Shown here one piece after another: positions 6,563-14,630 of a stretch of 19,644 bases of DNA; position 1 is the stretch's first letter, and each line of letters begins with the position of its first letter. The position numbers and the translations under genes were made by a program. Source of the DNA: an uncultured Eubacteriales bacterium (GTDB taxonomy: Bacteria; Bacillota; Clostridia; Oscillospirales; Oscillospiraceae). The stretch covers positions 1 to 19,644 of the forward strand of contig USLX01000031.1 in NCBI GenBank assembly GCA_900555665.1, given 5' to 3'. A model generated the notes under the pieces. It worked only from the letters and a program-made list of their open reading frames with translations, did not search any database and had not been told where the DNA came from.

Positions 6563-8218
6563 TCAGATTTCCATAATCACCGGCAGAATCATCGGATTCC
6601 GCTTCGTCGTCTTGAACAGATACCCGGACAGATCGTTCTTGATGGCCGCCTTCAGCACACTCCAGTCGCTCTTGCCGTTTTGCTGGCAGCGATCAATGGC
6701 GTGCGCCGCGATCACGCGCAGCTCTTCCATCAGATTTTCCGATTCCTTCACATATACAAAGCCGCGCGTGATGATATCCGGCCCCGTGATGACGCTGCCG
6801 TCCTCCGAGGACACATTCACCACCACAACCAGCATGCCGTCCTGCGCCAGATGCTTCCGGTCGCGGAGCACCACGCTCCCGACATCACCGACGCCAGTGC
6901 CGTCGACCAAAATCCGCCCGGCCGGAACCGTCGCGCCCCACTTACAGCTTCCGCGCGTCAGCTCCAGCGTCTTGCCGATGTCGCTGATAAAGATATTCTT
7001 CGGATCCATGCCCATGCTCTGCGCGAGACGGGAGTGCACCTGCAGGTGCCGCTGCTCACCGTGGACGGGGATGAAGAACCGCGGCTTCAGGAGCCCGTGG
7101 ATAATCTTCAGCTCCTCCTGGCAGGCATGCCCGGAAACATGCAGCCCCTCGAGCTTGTCATAAACAACGTCCGCGCCCTTGCGATAGAGCTCGTTGATGA
7201 TCTTGCCGATGGCCTTTTCATTGCCAGGAATGGCCGAGGCCGAGATGATCACGCGGTCGCCCGCCTGAATCTCCACCTGCCGGTGCTCAGAGAATGCCAT
7301 CCGGTACAATGCGGACATATTTTCGCCCTGTGAACCGGTCGACACAATGCAGATCTTGTGTTTCGGCATCTGCTTGATCGCGTTGATATCGACAAGCGTG
7401 TTGTTCGGAATCTTCAGATAGCCGAGCTCGGTCGAAACCTTCAGAATATTCTCCATACTCCGGCCCGTCACGGCCACTTTGCGGCCAAACTTGTGCGCCA
7501 CGGTCAAAAGGCTCTGCAGCCGGAAGGCATTGGAGGCAAACGTCGTGACGATGATCCGCTCCCGGCAGCCGGAAAACTGCCGCTCAAAGCTCTCGGCAAC
7601 CTTCCGCTCCGACGGCGTATAGCCCGGCCGCTCGACATTCGTCGAATCGCAAAGCAGCGCCAGCACGCCGTCGCGCCCCAGCTCGCCGAAGCGCGTGAGG
7701 TTGATCATGCCGTCTTCGGCCATGGAGTCGATCTTGAAGTCGCCCGTCATCACCACCACGCCCACCGGCGTTTTGATTGCGAAGGCGACCGCGTCGGCAA
7801 TCGAATGGTTCACATGGATAAACTCCACCTGGAAGCACCCGGCCTTGACCGTCTCGCCCGCCTCATGCGTGTGCAGCTGCACCACGCGCTCAAGATGATG
7901 CTCCTCCAGCTTCAGCTTCACCAGCCCCGCCGTCAGCCGCGTGGCGTGGATGGGGCATTTAAACTGCTGCATCGCATACGGAATCCCGCCGATGTGATCT
8001 TCATGCCCATGCGTCAAAAACATCCCGCGGATGCGGTTTTGGTTCTTGACCAGATACGTCATGTCCGCAATCACGAGGTCGACGCCGTACATATCGTCCT
8101 CCGGAAAACCCAATCCGCAGTCGACAATGATCATGTCCTTGCCGTATTCCAGCACCGTCATGTTCTTGCCGATCTCATTGAGACCGCCGAGGGCGATGAT
8201 TTTCAATTTTTCTGCCAA
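6563..8218 (-). CDS. Ribonuclease J
   Basis: This 551-residue enzyme is a metallo-beta-lactamase/beta-CASP RNase with 5'-3' exonuclease and endonuclease activity in mRNA decay and rRNA maturation. The zinc motif is FLTHGHEDHIGG (H70, H72, D74, H75). MTGDFKID supplies the next metal ligand, VSTGSQGEN and HVSGHACQEELK belong to the beta-CASP region, and FIPVHGEQRHL carries a late conserved His. The size is that of RNase J1/J2, and only one copy is visible here. The reading frame has an in-frame TGA two codons before the chosen TTG, so the start must be at or after ATT/TTG; TTG gives MAEKLKIIALGGLNEIGKN, matching family N-termini. An ATG 7 nt upstream is out of frame. It is transcribed leftward ahead of rpoD. 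Confidence 0.95.
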   Translation of the reverse strand: MAEKLKIIALGGLNEIGKNMTVLEYGKDMIIVDCGLGFPEDDMYGVDLVIADMTYLVKNQNRIRGMFLTHGHEDHIGGIPYAMQQFKCPIHATRLTAGLVKLKLEEHHLERVVQLHTHEAGETVKAGCFQVEFIHVNHSIADAVAFAIKTPVGVVVMTGDFKIDSMAEDGMINLTRFGELGRDGVLALLCDSTNVERPGYTPSERKVAESFERQFSGCRERIIVTTFASNAFRLQSLLTVAHKFGRKVAVTGRSMENILKVSTELGYLKIPNNTLVDINAIKQMPKHKICIVSTGSQGENMSALYRMAFSEHRQVEIQAGDRVIISASAIPGNEKAIGKIINELYRKGADVVYDKLEGLHVSGHACQEELKIIHGLLKPRFFIPVHGEQRHLQVHSRLAQSMGMDPKNIFISDIGKTLELTRGSCKWGATVPAGRILVDGTGVGDVGSVVLRDRKHLAQDGMLVVVVNVSSEDGSVITGPDIITRGFVYVKESENLMEELRVIAAHAIDRCQQNGKSDWSVLKAAIKNDLSGYLFKTTKRNPMILPVIMEI

Positions 8219-8617
8219 AATTCATTCACTCTTTTCTAAAATATCATATTTGGATCACGCCGCCGCGTCTGGCAAAACGCAGCTGCGCCTGTACATGCAA
8301 AAGCATTTTCTTCTCCGGCTCCCTGCGCCTGCCATGCCCCTTCCGGGCCGTCCGCGCGGGGAGATATCCGGGCGACACGCCCCGCCCGGCGCCCGGAGAA
8401 TCGTTCCTCCCGCGCGCCCGCGCCAAAGCCGCCGCCCGTTTTTTGAAAAAGGGCACAAAAACCAGCGCACACAGCCGCCTCCGCGCCGGCCCCGTCTCGC
8501 CGCCGCATCCCATGCCGCCGTCTGCTGGCAATGCCTTATGCCTTTGATCTATCATCAGCGCCCGAAGGCGCCGCATCCCATAAAAACAATTGCCGGATGG
8601 CAATACTATAGGGAGTA
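8219..8617 (-). other. Gene-free stretch, probable long structured leader of RNase J
   Basis: These 400 bp contain no convincing gene; open frames here are GC-rich shadows without ribosome sites. If the promoter at 8624-8632 is used, the whole stretch is the RNase J 5' leader. It can form strong hairpins on the minus strand: GCGCC-TTCG-GGCGC with a UUCG tetraloop (8558-8571) and TCCGGGCG/CGCCCGGA around a 15-nt loop (8367-8397). None is followed by a T run, so they are not ordinary terminators. I recognise no known riboswitch. Confidence 0.4.
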
Positions 8618-8623
8618 TAGCAC

Positions 8624-8632
8624 AGCTTCCTG
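8624..8632 (-). promoter_or_regulatory. Candidate extended -10 promoter for RNase J
   Basis: TGCTATACT on the minus strand is an extended -10 (TGN plus TATACT). The -35 at 17 nt is poor, which an extended -10 can compensate. A second TATACT lies about 25 bp further upstream. A short inverted repeat ATACT-N6-AGTAT (8613-8628) overlaps the -10. Confidence 0.45.
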
Positions 8633-8720
8633 AAAAAGTATACAAAAATTTTGAACTTTTTTTGTCGAACCTGCGAATTCGGATTTTTTCTCCGCCGCCC
8701 CGGATTTTAAAAAGTCCGGC

Positions 8721-8749
8721 TTGTAATGAACGGCGAAATTTGTTATACT
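8721..8749 (+). promoter_or_regulatory. Sigma-70 promoter of the gdpP-rplI-dnaB run
   Basis: TTGTAA (8721-8726) and TATACT (8744-8749) are separated by exactly 17 nt and lie about 50 bp before the gdpP start. A 20-bp hairpin (CCGGATTTT...AAAGTCCGG, 8700-8719) abuts the -35 and could be an operator or a stop for transcription from the left. Confidence 0.75.
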
Positions 8750-8798
8750 GATATTTGATTATTATGGCCTTATTCCGCCCGAACAGGAGGCTCCTGCC

Positions 8799-10781
8799 TT
8801 GAACAAACACATCCCCCGGGTGCTCCAGCCCGGCTCGATCTGGTATTGCGTCGTGCTCCTGGCCTTCACGGTCGCCGCGGCCCTGCTCGACCAGTATTAT
8901 CTGGCCGCGGCGGAGCTTGCCGTCACGCTCGTCGTCTTCGCCGTCAGCCGGATCCGCTTCATCCGGCGCAAGCATATCCTCATGGACTACGTCCAGAGCG
9001 CAACCGACGCCATCGGCATCTCCGTCCACGCCGGAACGCCCTTCCCCATGGCAGTCATCCGCCTGCCGGACAACGAGATCATCTGGGGCAACCCCGGTTT
9101 TTACAGCATCACCGGCCTGTCGGACGCGACGCGCTATCAGACCATGGACAGCGTTATCCCCGGCTTTTCGACCACCTGGCTCCGCGAGGGCCGCAGTGAG
9201 CTGCCCGGCGATCAGACCATCCTGGGCCGGCGCTACCGCGTCTATGGCAACTATGTCCGCTCCGAGGACGATGCGACAACTGTCATGCTCGCGACCATCT
9301 TCTTCGCCGACATGACCGAGATGTTCAACATCCGCGACGAATTCATGCGCACGCGCCCGATCATCTCCGTCATCCTGGTCGACAACTACGACGAACTCAC
9401 CAACAACCTCTCCGATTCCGCCATCTCCCAGATCGACGCAAAGATCAACGAGGCCATCAGCACCTGGACCAACGGCCTGCACGCCATCTGCCGCAAAATC
9501 GAGCGCAACCGCTATCTGCTTGTCTTCGAATCCAAAGACCTGCAAAAGCTGCAAGACGGAAAATTCTCGCTGCTCGAGTCCATCCGCACCGTGCAGAATT
9601 CCTCCGGCATCGCCGCAACCATCTCGCTCGGCATCGGGCGCGACGGCACATCGTTTGAAGAAAACTATTCCTTCGCCATGCTCTCCATCGAGATGGCCCT
9701 GTCCCGCGGCGGCGACCAGGCCGTCATCAAAGACCGCTATAATTTCACGTTCTACGGCGGCCGCACGAAAGAGACCGAGCGGCATACGCGCGTAAAATCC
9801 CGCGTTGTCGCCGGGTCGCTCTCCGAGCTCATCGCCCAGTCCAGCGAGGTCTTCATCATGGGCCACCGTATGGCCGACCTGGACGCGCTCGGCGCGGCGG
9901 CCGGCATCCGGTGCCTCTGCCGCAAGCGCGGAAAGCCGGCCCATATCGTCATCGACCTCAAAAACAACATGGCCGGCAGCCTCCTCGCCGAGCTCCGGCA
10001 GGACGAAACCTACGAAGACGTCTTCCTCTCCGGGCAGGACGCGCTCGTCGAGGCCGATCCGCGCAGCCTGCTCATCGTCGTCGACACCAACCGCCCCGAT
10101 CAGGTCGAGTCCAAGGAGCTGCTCGAGTCCATCCCCCGTGTCGCCGTCATCGACCATCATCGCCGCGCGGCGGATTATATCGAGCAGGTCGTGCTGAACC
10201 TGCATGAGCCATTCGCCTCCTCGGCCTCCGAGCTTGTGGCAGAGCTCCTGCAATACGCAGTCGACCCGAAAGACATCACCCCGCTCGAGGCCCAGGCGCT
10301 GCTCGCCGGTATCGTGCTCGACACGAAAAACTTCACCGTCCGTACCGGTTCCCGCACCTTTGAGGCCGCGGCCTTCCTGCGCCGCGCCGGCGCAGACACC
10401 GTCGAGGTCAAAAAGCTCTTCCAGGCCGACCTCGATGCAACCATTCTCAAATACCAGGTCATCCAGGCCGCGCGCCTCTACCGCAACGAAATTGCCATCT
10501 CCGCCGTGGAGACGCCCGTTCCCCGCGCCATCGCCTCGCAGGCCTCCGACGAGCTGCTCAACATCTCCGGCATTCTCAGCTCCTTCGTGCTCTATCCGGG
10601 CCCGGACGGGCAGGTGATGATCTCCGCCCGCTCGATCGGCAGCTGCAACGTCCAGATGGTGCTCGAGCCGCTTGGCGGCGGCGGCAACGCGGCCACCGCC
10701 GGTGCCCAGATCCCCGGCAAGCCCGTCCGCGACGTGCTGCGCGACCTTGTCGCCTCCATTGACCAGTATTATGAGGGCTAA
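8799..10781 (+). CDS. gdpP: GdpP-like cyclic-di-AMP phosphodiesterase (DHH/DHHA1)
   Basis: This 660-residue membrane protein fits GdpP, which hydrolyses cyclic di-AMP and so tunes potassium and cell-wall balance. Two N-terminal membrane helices (about 14-30 and 35-52) are followed by a PAS-like sensory domain (about 65-165) and a GGDEF-like domain (about 180-305) that lacks a GGDEF motif, as in GdpP. The catalytic DHH domain begins with FIMGHRMADLDALGAA (H356, D360, D362), continues with VVDTNRPDQVE and has VIDHHRR (D452, H453, H454). The C-terminal DHHA1 region ends with the glycine-rich GGGGNAATAGAQ. The start is TTG with a perfect AGGAGG 8 nt upstream; the next in-frame Met is about residue 62, inside the linker after the membrane part. 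It is first in the conserved gdpP-rplI-dnaB order. Confidence 0.94.
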   Translation: MNKHIPRVLQPGSIWYCVVLLAFTVAAALLDQYYLAAAELAVTLVVFAVSRIRFIRRKHILMDYVQSATDAIGISVHAGTPFPMAVIRLPDNEIIWGNPGFYSITGLSDATRYQTMDSVIPGFSTTWLREGRSELPGDQTILGRRYRVYGNYVRSEDDATTVMLATIFFADMTEMFNIRDEFMRTRPIISVILVDNYDELTNNLSDSAISQIDAKINEAISTWTNGLHAICRKIERNRYLLVFESKDLQKLQDGKFSLLESIRTVQNSSGIAATISLGIGRDGTSFEENYSFAMLSIEMALSRGGDQAVIKDRYNFTFYGGRTKETERHTRVKSRVVAGSLSELIAQSSEVFIMGHRMADLDALGAAAGIRCLCRKRGKPAHIVIDLKNNMAGSLLAELRQDETYEDVFLSGQDALVEADPRSLLIVVDTNRPDQVESKELLESIPRVAVIDHHRRAADYIEQVVLNLHEPFASSASELVAELLQYAVDPKDITPLEAQALLAGIVLDTKNFTVRTGSRTFEAAAFLRRAGADTVEVKKLFQADLDATILKYQVIQAARLYRNEIAISAVETPVPRAIASQASDELLNISGILSSFVLYPGPDGQVMISARSIGSCNVQMVLEPLGGGGNAATAGAQIPGKPVRDVLRDLVASIDQYYEG

Positions 10782-10827
10782 GCCCCCATTTTCCCGATTT
10801 TTTCACTGTTGAAAGGAGTTCATCATT

Positions 10828-11274
10828 ATGAAAGTTATCTTAACGCAGGACGTCAAAGGCAAGGGCAAACGCGGCCAGATGGTCGAGGTTTCCGACGGCT
10901 ACGCCCGCAACTTCCTCCTCCCGAAAAAACTCGCGCAGGAGGCAACCGCCGACAATGTCAATACCATGCGCATGAACGACAAGGCCCTCGCCGAAAAGCA
11001 GGCCAAAGAGCGCGCCGAAGCCCTTGAGATCTCCAAAAAGATGAAGGATATCACCGTCGTTGTCACCGCCAAGGGCGGCGGCGCGGGCCGTCTGTTCGGC
11101 TCCATCACCAATAACGAAATTGCCGAATCCCTCGCCCAGCAGACGGGCATCCAGCTCGACAAGCGCAAGCTCGTCCTCGATGACCCCATCAAGCAGACCG
11201 GCCTCTACACGGTCAAGTGCAAGCTCGGCTACGAAATCACCGCCGACCTGAAAGTCGAGGTCAAAGAGGCCTGA
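10828..11274 (+). CDS. rplI: 50S ribosomal protein bL9
   Basis: This 148-residue protein has the classic bL9 N-terminal domain (MKVILTQDVKGKGKRGQMVEVSDGYARNFLLPK), the long connecting helix (about 40-75, rich in Ala, Glu and Lys) and a C-terminal domain containing GRLFGSITNNEIAESL. It binds 23S rRNA in the large subunit near the L1 stalk. GAAAGGAG lies about 10 nt before the ATG. It follows gdpP by 46 bp and precedes dnaB, the usual arrangement in Bacillota, and is probably transcribed from the gdpP promoter. Confidence 0.98.
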   Translation: MKVILTQDVKGKGKRGQMVEVSDGYARNFLLPKKLAQEATADNVNTMRMNDKALAEKQAKERAEALEISKKMKDITVVVTAKGGGAGRLFGSITNNEIAESLAQQTGIQLDKRKLVLDDPIKQTGLYTVKCKLGYEITADLKVEVKEA

Positions 11275-11286
11275 TCCCTTCCGCCG

Positions 11287-11319
11287 TGGCGGCAGCTTTC
11301 TGCCCGCCATGATGCTTTT
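11287..11319 (+). terminator. Possible weak terminator or attenuator between rplI and dnaB
   Basis: TGGCGGCAG (11287-11295) can pair with CTG-C-CCGCCA (11300-11309) around a 4-nt loop, with one bulged C. A CTTTTT run follows after about five more bases. It could lower dnaB expression relative to rplI without separating the operon. The T run is not directly adjacent, so the call is tentative. Confidence 0.4.
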
Positions 11320-11347
11320 TATCACCCGCTGATCTAGGAGAACAAAC

Positions 11348-12685
11348 ATGGATGAATTGTTGACAAAACAGGTCCCGCAGTCGCTCGAGGCGGAGCAGTC
11401 CGTCCTCGGCTCGATGCTCATTGACGAGCGCTGCGTCCCGGACGTCATCGGCCTTCTGCAGCCCGACGACTTCTATCTCCAGCAAAACCGGGAGATCTAT
11501 GAGACGATCTATACCATGTTCAACTTCTCGCAGCATATCGACCCCGTCACCGTGCTCGACAAGCTGAAAGAGCGCGGCGTCTACGACGAACAGCATTCCT
11601 ACGACTACATCGCCCAGCTCCTGCAGATCACGCCCACCGCCGCAAACGTCAAGCAATACTGCGCCATCGTCCGCGATAAGGCGCTGCTTCGCAACCTCGG
11701 CACAGCCGCCGGTGAGATCACCGGCCTTGTGCAGGAGGGCGTCGGTACGGCACAGGAGATCCTGGAGGCATCCGAGAAGAAAATTTACTCCCTCCGCAAG
11801 GAAAACTCGGGCGACAGCCTCCAGCACATCGGAAAGGTGCTTCTCAACGTCTACGACCGCCTGGAGGAGCTGGCCGAATCGGGCAGCGACATCGCCGGCC
11901 TCTCCACCGGCCTGCACGACCTCGACCGTAAAATCAACGGCCTCAATAAATCCGACCTGCTTCTCATCGCGGCCCGCCCCGGCATGGGCAAGACGTCGCT
12001 CGCGCTGAACATCGCGCTGAACGTCGCAAAATCCACGGAAAAAACCGTCGCCTTCTTCTCGCTCGAAATGTCGCGTGAGCAGCTCGCCACGCGCCTGCTT
12101 TCCAACGAGAGCTTTGTCGACAACCAAAAGCTCACCACCGGCAAGCTCGACGAGGAGGACTGGGGCAAGCTTTCCCTCGCCTCCTCCGCCCTGAGCCAGA
12201 CCGACATCCGCGTTGACGACAACCCGGCCATCACCGTCGCCGAGATGAACGCGAAATGCCGCCGCCTCGACAATCTTGGCCTCGTCGTCATCGACTATCT
12301 CCAGCTCATGACCGCCGCGGCCCCCGGAAAAACGAGTGAAAACCGCGTCACCGTTGTCAGTGACATCTCCCGCGCGCTGAAAATCATGGCCAAAGAGCTG
12401 AACGTCCCGGTCATCTGCCTGAGCCAGCTCTCCCGTGCCAACGAATCGCGCACCGACAAGCGCCCCATGCTCTCCGACCTGCGCGAATCCGGCGCCATCG
12501 AACAGGACGCAGACTCGGTCATGTTCATCTACCGCGATGACTATTACAATGAAAACTCAGAGGAGAAAAACATCGCCGAGTGCATCGTCGCCAAAAACCG
12601 CCACGGAGAAACCGGCACCGTCAAGCTCCAGTGGCTCCCGCAGTACACCACCTTCTCGAATCTGGAGTGGAAACATGAGGGATAA
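11348..12685 (+). CDS. dnaB: Replicative DNA helicase DnaB
   Basis: This 445-residue protein is the hexameric replicative helicase (named DnaC in Bacillus subtilis). The N-terminal domain begins PQSLEAEQSVLGSMLIDERC, the form found in DnaB. The RecA-like C-terminal domain carries Walker A ARPGMGKTS (K215), the block SLEMSREQLATRLLS, Walker B VVIDYLQLM and the late motif LSQLSRANESRTDKRPMLSDLRESGAIEQDAD with its conserved Arg/Glu residues. VAKNRHGETGTV near the end fits the family. The length is normal and no intein is present. TAGGAG precedes the ATG. It overlaps the start of tilS by 11 bp, so the two are coupled. Confidence 0.98.
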   Translation: MDELLTKQVPQSLEAEQSVLGSMLIDERCVPDVIGLLQPDDFYLQQNREIYETIYTMFNFSQHIDPVTVLDKLKERGVYDEQHSYDYIAQLLQITPTAANVKQYCAIVRDKALLRNLGTAAGEITGLVQEGVGTAQEILEASEKKIYSLRKENSGDSLQHIGKVLLNVYDRLEELAESGSDIAGLSTGLHDLDRKINGLNKSDLLLIAARPGMGKTSLALNIALNVAKSTEKTVAFFSLEMSREQLATRLLSNESFVDNQKLTTGKLDEEDWGKLSLASSALSQTDIRVDDNPAITVAEMNAKCRRLDNLGLVVIDYLQLMTAAAPGKTSENRVTVVSDISRALKIMAKELNVPVICLSQLSRANESRTDKRPMLSDLRESGAIEQDADSVMFIYRDDYYNENSEEKNIAECIVAKNRHGETGTVKLQWLPQYTTFSNLEWKHEG

Positions 12686-14012
12686 GGTGCTCCGCTGGTG
12701 CCGCGAAAACGATCTGTTTTCCCCGGGCCAGACGGTTATCTGTGCCGTGTCGGGCGGTGCGGATTCCGTCATGATGCTGCATCTTTTGTGCGCGCTGCGC
12801 CGCGAACTCGGCCTGACCGTCTCCGCCGCACACTTCAACCATCAGCTCCGCGGCGCGGAATCCGACCGCGATGAGGCCTTTGTCCGCACCCTTTGCGCCG
12901 ATTGGGCTGTCCCGCTGAGCGTCGCCTCCGGCGACGTCTCCGCCCGCGCGTGGGAGACCGGCGAATCTCTGGAAGAGGCCGCGCGAAATCTGCGCTATGC
13001 CTTCTTCGCCTCCCTTCATCAGACCGTTGCCACCGCACATACGGCCGATGACAACCTCGAAACGTTTCTCCTCAACCTTCTGCGCGGTACAGGCCTCACC
13101 GGCCTCAGCGGCATTCCGCCGAAGCGTGCCTTCCTCGTCCGCCCCATCCTCTGCCTCACGCGGCAGGAGGTGCTGGCCTATCTGGACGAACACCGCCTTC
13201 CGCATGTGGAAGACTCCACAAACGCTGCGGATGACTGCGTCCGAAACCGCCTGCGTCACAATGTCCTCCCGCTTCTGAAAGCAGAAAACCCGTCTCTTGC
13301 CGAAGCCGCGCTCCGTACCGCGCAGCTTCTGCGGCAGGATGACGCATTTCTCGATACTCTGGCCGAATCGGCCCTCCAAGCTGCCAGCACCGGAACAAGG
13401 ACGTGGATGTGCAGTGTCCTTGCCGCGAGGCCGGATGCCATCCGTACCCGTGCGGTTCGGAAAATCCTGCAATCCATCCACATTCCCAAGCTCTCGCACA
13501 CGCAGATTGCATCGGTCGACCGCCTCCTGTTCACCGGCGATCCCTCCGCCCGCGTCTCCCTCCCCGATGGATGGGAGGCCCGGCGGGAATATGACCTGCT
13601 CTGCCTGACGCGCGAGCCCGACGCCCCCACCTTCGCGCCTGTTCCCCTCGTCCCCGGCAAGACGGTCCGCATCCCGGAGCTGGGGCTTCGGATCCGCTGC
13701 GAATTCACAAAAAACTTTGTAAAAAATCAGCCCGGCGCGTTCACATTTGCCTGCCGGTATGATATGATAGAACCACTTCAGGGCCTTACTGTCCGTCCCC
13801 GCCATACCGGCGACGCACTGCGCCTGCCCGGCGGCCGGAAGTCGCTCAAAAAGCTCCTGATCGACCGGAAAATTCCGCGCTCCCAGCGCGCACGCATCCC
13901 CGTCATTGCCGACGCTTCCGGCCCGCTGGCCGTCTATGGACTCGGCCAGAACCTCGACCGCGCCGCGCGCGAAGGAGAACCGGCCATCCTGATTCAGATT
14001 GAGAAAGAATGA
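12675..14012 (+). CDS. tilS: tRNA(Ile)-lysidine synthase
   Basis: TilS converts C34 of the CAU-anticodon tRNA(Ile) to lysidine so that it reads AUA. The protein is 445 residues. The N-terminal PP-loop ATPase domain has SGGADS (S26-S31), then HFNHQLRGAESDRDEAFV, TAHTADDNLETFLLNLLRGTGLTGLSGI and EDSTNAADDCVRNRLRHNVLP. The C-terminal TilS domain includes RPRHTGDALRLPGGRKSLKKLLIDRKIPRSQR and VYGLGQNLDRA. I start at the ATG at 12675, preceded by GGAG with 7-nt spacing; the frame stays open far upstream inside dnaB, which is only overlap. It is followed by hpt and ftsH, the conserved tilS-hpt-ftsH cluster. Confidence 0.96.
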   Translation: MRDKVLRWCRENDLFSPGQTVICAVSGGADSVMMLHLLCALRRELGLTVSAAHFNHQLRGAESDRDEAFVRTLCADWAVPLSVASGDVSARAWETGESLEEAARNLRYAFFASLHQTVATAHTADDNLETFLLNLLRGTGLTGLSGIPPKRAFLVRPILCLTRQEVLAYLDEHRLPHVEDSTNAADDCVRNRLRHNVLPLLKAENPSLAEAALRTAQLLRQDDAFLDTLAESALQAASTGTRTWMCSVLAARPDAIRTRAVRKILQSIHIPKLSHTQIASVDRLLFTGDPSARVSLPDGWEARREYDLLCLTREPDAPTFAPVPLVPGKTVRIPELGLRIRCEFTKNFVKNQPGAFTFACRYDMIEPLQGLTVRPRHTGDALRLPGGRKSLKKLLIDRKIPRSQRARIPVIADASGPLAVYGLGQNLDRAAREGEPAILIQIEKE

Positions 14013-14033
14013 AAAGAAAGAGGAGTACGCCGT

Positions 14034-14594
14034 ATGATCAACAAAACCGATATGCTTGCAGACATTGAACGAGTTCTTGTCCCCGAAGCCGACATCCACG
14101 CCCGCATCAAAGAGGTCGGCGCGCAGATCGCCGCCGATTACCAAGGCAAATGCCCGATCCTTGTCGGCGTGCTCAAGGGCGTTGTGCCCTTCTTCGCCGA
14201 GATGGCTGCCGCCATCGATATCCCTGTGCAGGAGGATTTCATGTGTGTCACATCGTTTGAGGGCGGTACGGAATCCACCGGCAAGCTCACCTTCCGCAAA
14301 GACATCGACCACGACATCGAAGGCCGCGACGTCCTGATTCTTGAGGACATCATCGACTCCGGCAGCACATTGAAGATGATCGTCGAGCTCTTCCAGGCCC
14401 GCAAGCCCGCCTCCGTCAAGATCTGCACCCTGCTTGACAAGCCTTCGGGCCGCAAGGTCGATCTGGAGCCGGACTACACCTGCTTCACGATTCCGGCGGC
14501 GTTTGTCGTCGGCTTTGGCCTCGACTATGAGGATTATTACCGCAACCTGCCCTTCGTCGGCGTGCTCAAACCCGCCGTCTATCAGGACAAATAA
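14034..14594 (+). CDS. hpt: Hypoxanthine phosphoribosyltransferase
   Basis: This 186-residue enzyme salvages hypoxanthine (and often guanine) to IMP and GMP using PRPP. The PRPP-binding motif VLILEDIIDSGST spans residues 100-112. The GVLKGVVPFFAEM block and LDKPSGRKVDLEPDYTCFTIPAAFVVGFGLDYEDYYRNLPFVGVLK are typical of the bacterial family. AGAGGAG lies about 8 nt before the ATG, 21 bp after the tilS stop. It is the middle gene of the tilS-hpt-ftsH cluster. Confidence 0.97.
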   Translation: MINKTDMLADIERVLVPEADIHARIKEVGAQIAADYQGKCPILVGVLKGVVPFFAEMAAAIDIPVQEDFMCVTSFEGGTESTGKLTFRKDIDHDIEGRDVLILEDIIDSGSTLKMIVELFQARKPASVKICTLLDKPSGRKVDLEPDYTCFTIPAAFVVGFGLDYEDYYRNLPFVGVLKPAVYQDK

Positions 14595-14630
14595 CCACGG
14601 GGAGCACGCTTCCCGCAAAGGAGAATTTCA

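Noticed and set aside
5186..7333. 715-codon open frame on the plus strand across rpoD and RNase J
   Set aside because: It runs antisense to two clear genes, its protein is low-complexity and rich in Arg, Leu, Gln and His, and it has no domain pattern. GC-rich antisense frames stay open by codon bias.
8244..10253. 669-codon open frame on the minus strand opposite gdpP
   Set aside because: It is Asp/Gly/Val-rich antisense shadow of the DHH phosphodiesterase gene with no ribosome site or family motif.
12435..12674. N-terminal extension of tilS into dnaB
   Set aside because: The extension is Ser/Thr/Pro-rich, overlaps dnaB and is not part of TilS. The ATG at 12675 has a good ribosome site and gives the normal N-terminus.
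12621..14618. 665-codon open frame on the minus strand opposite tilS and hpt
   Set aside because: It lies antisense to two well-recognised enzymes and reads as compositionally biased shadow sequence.
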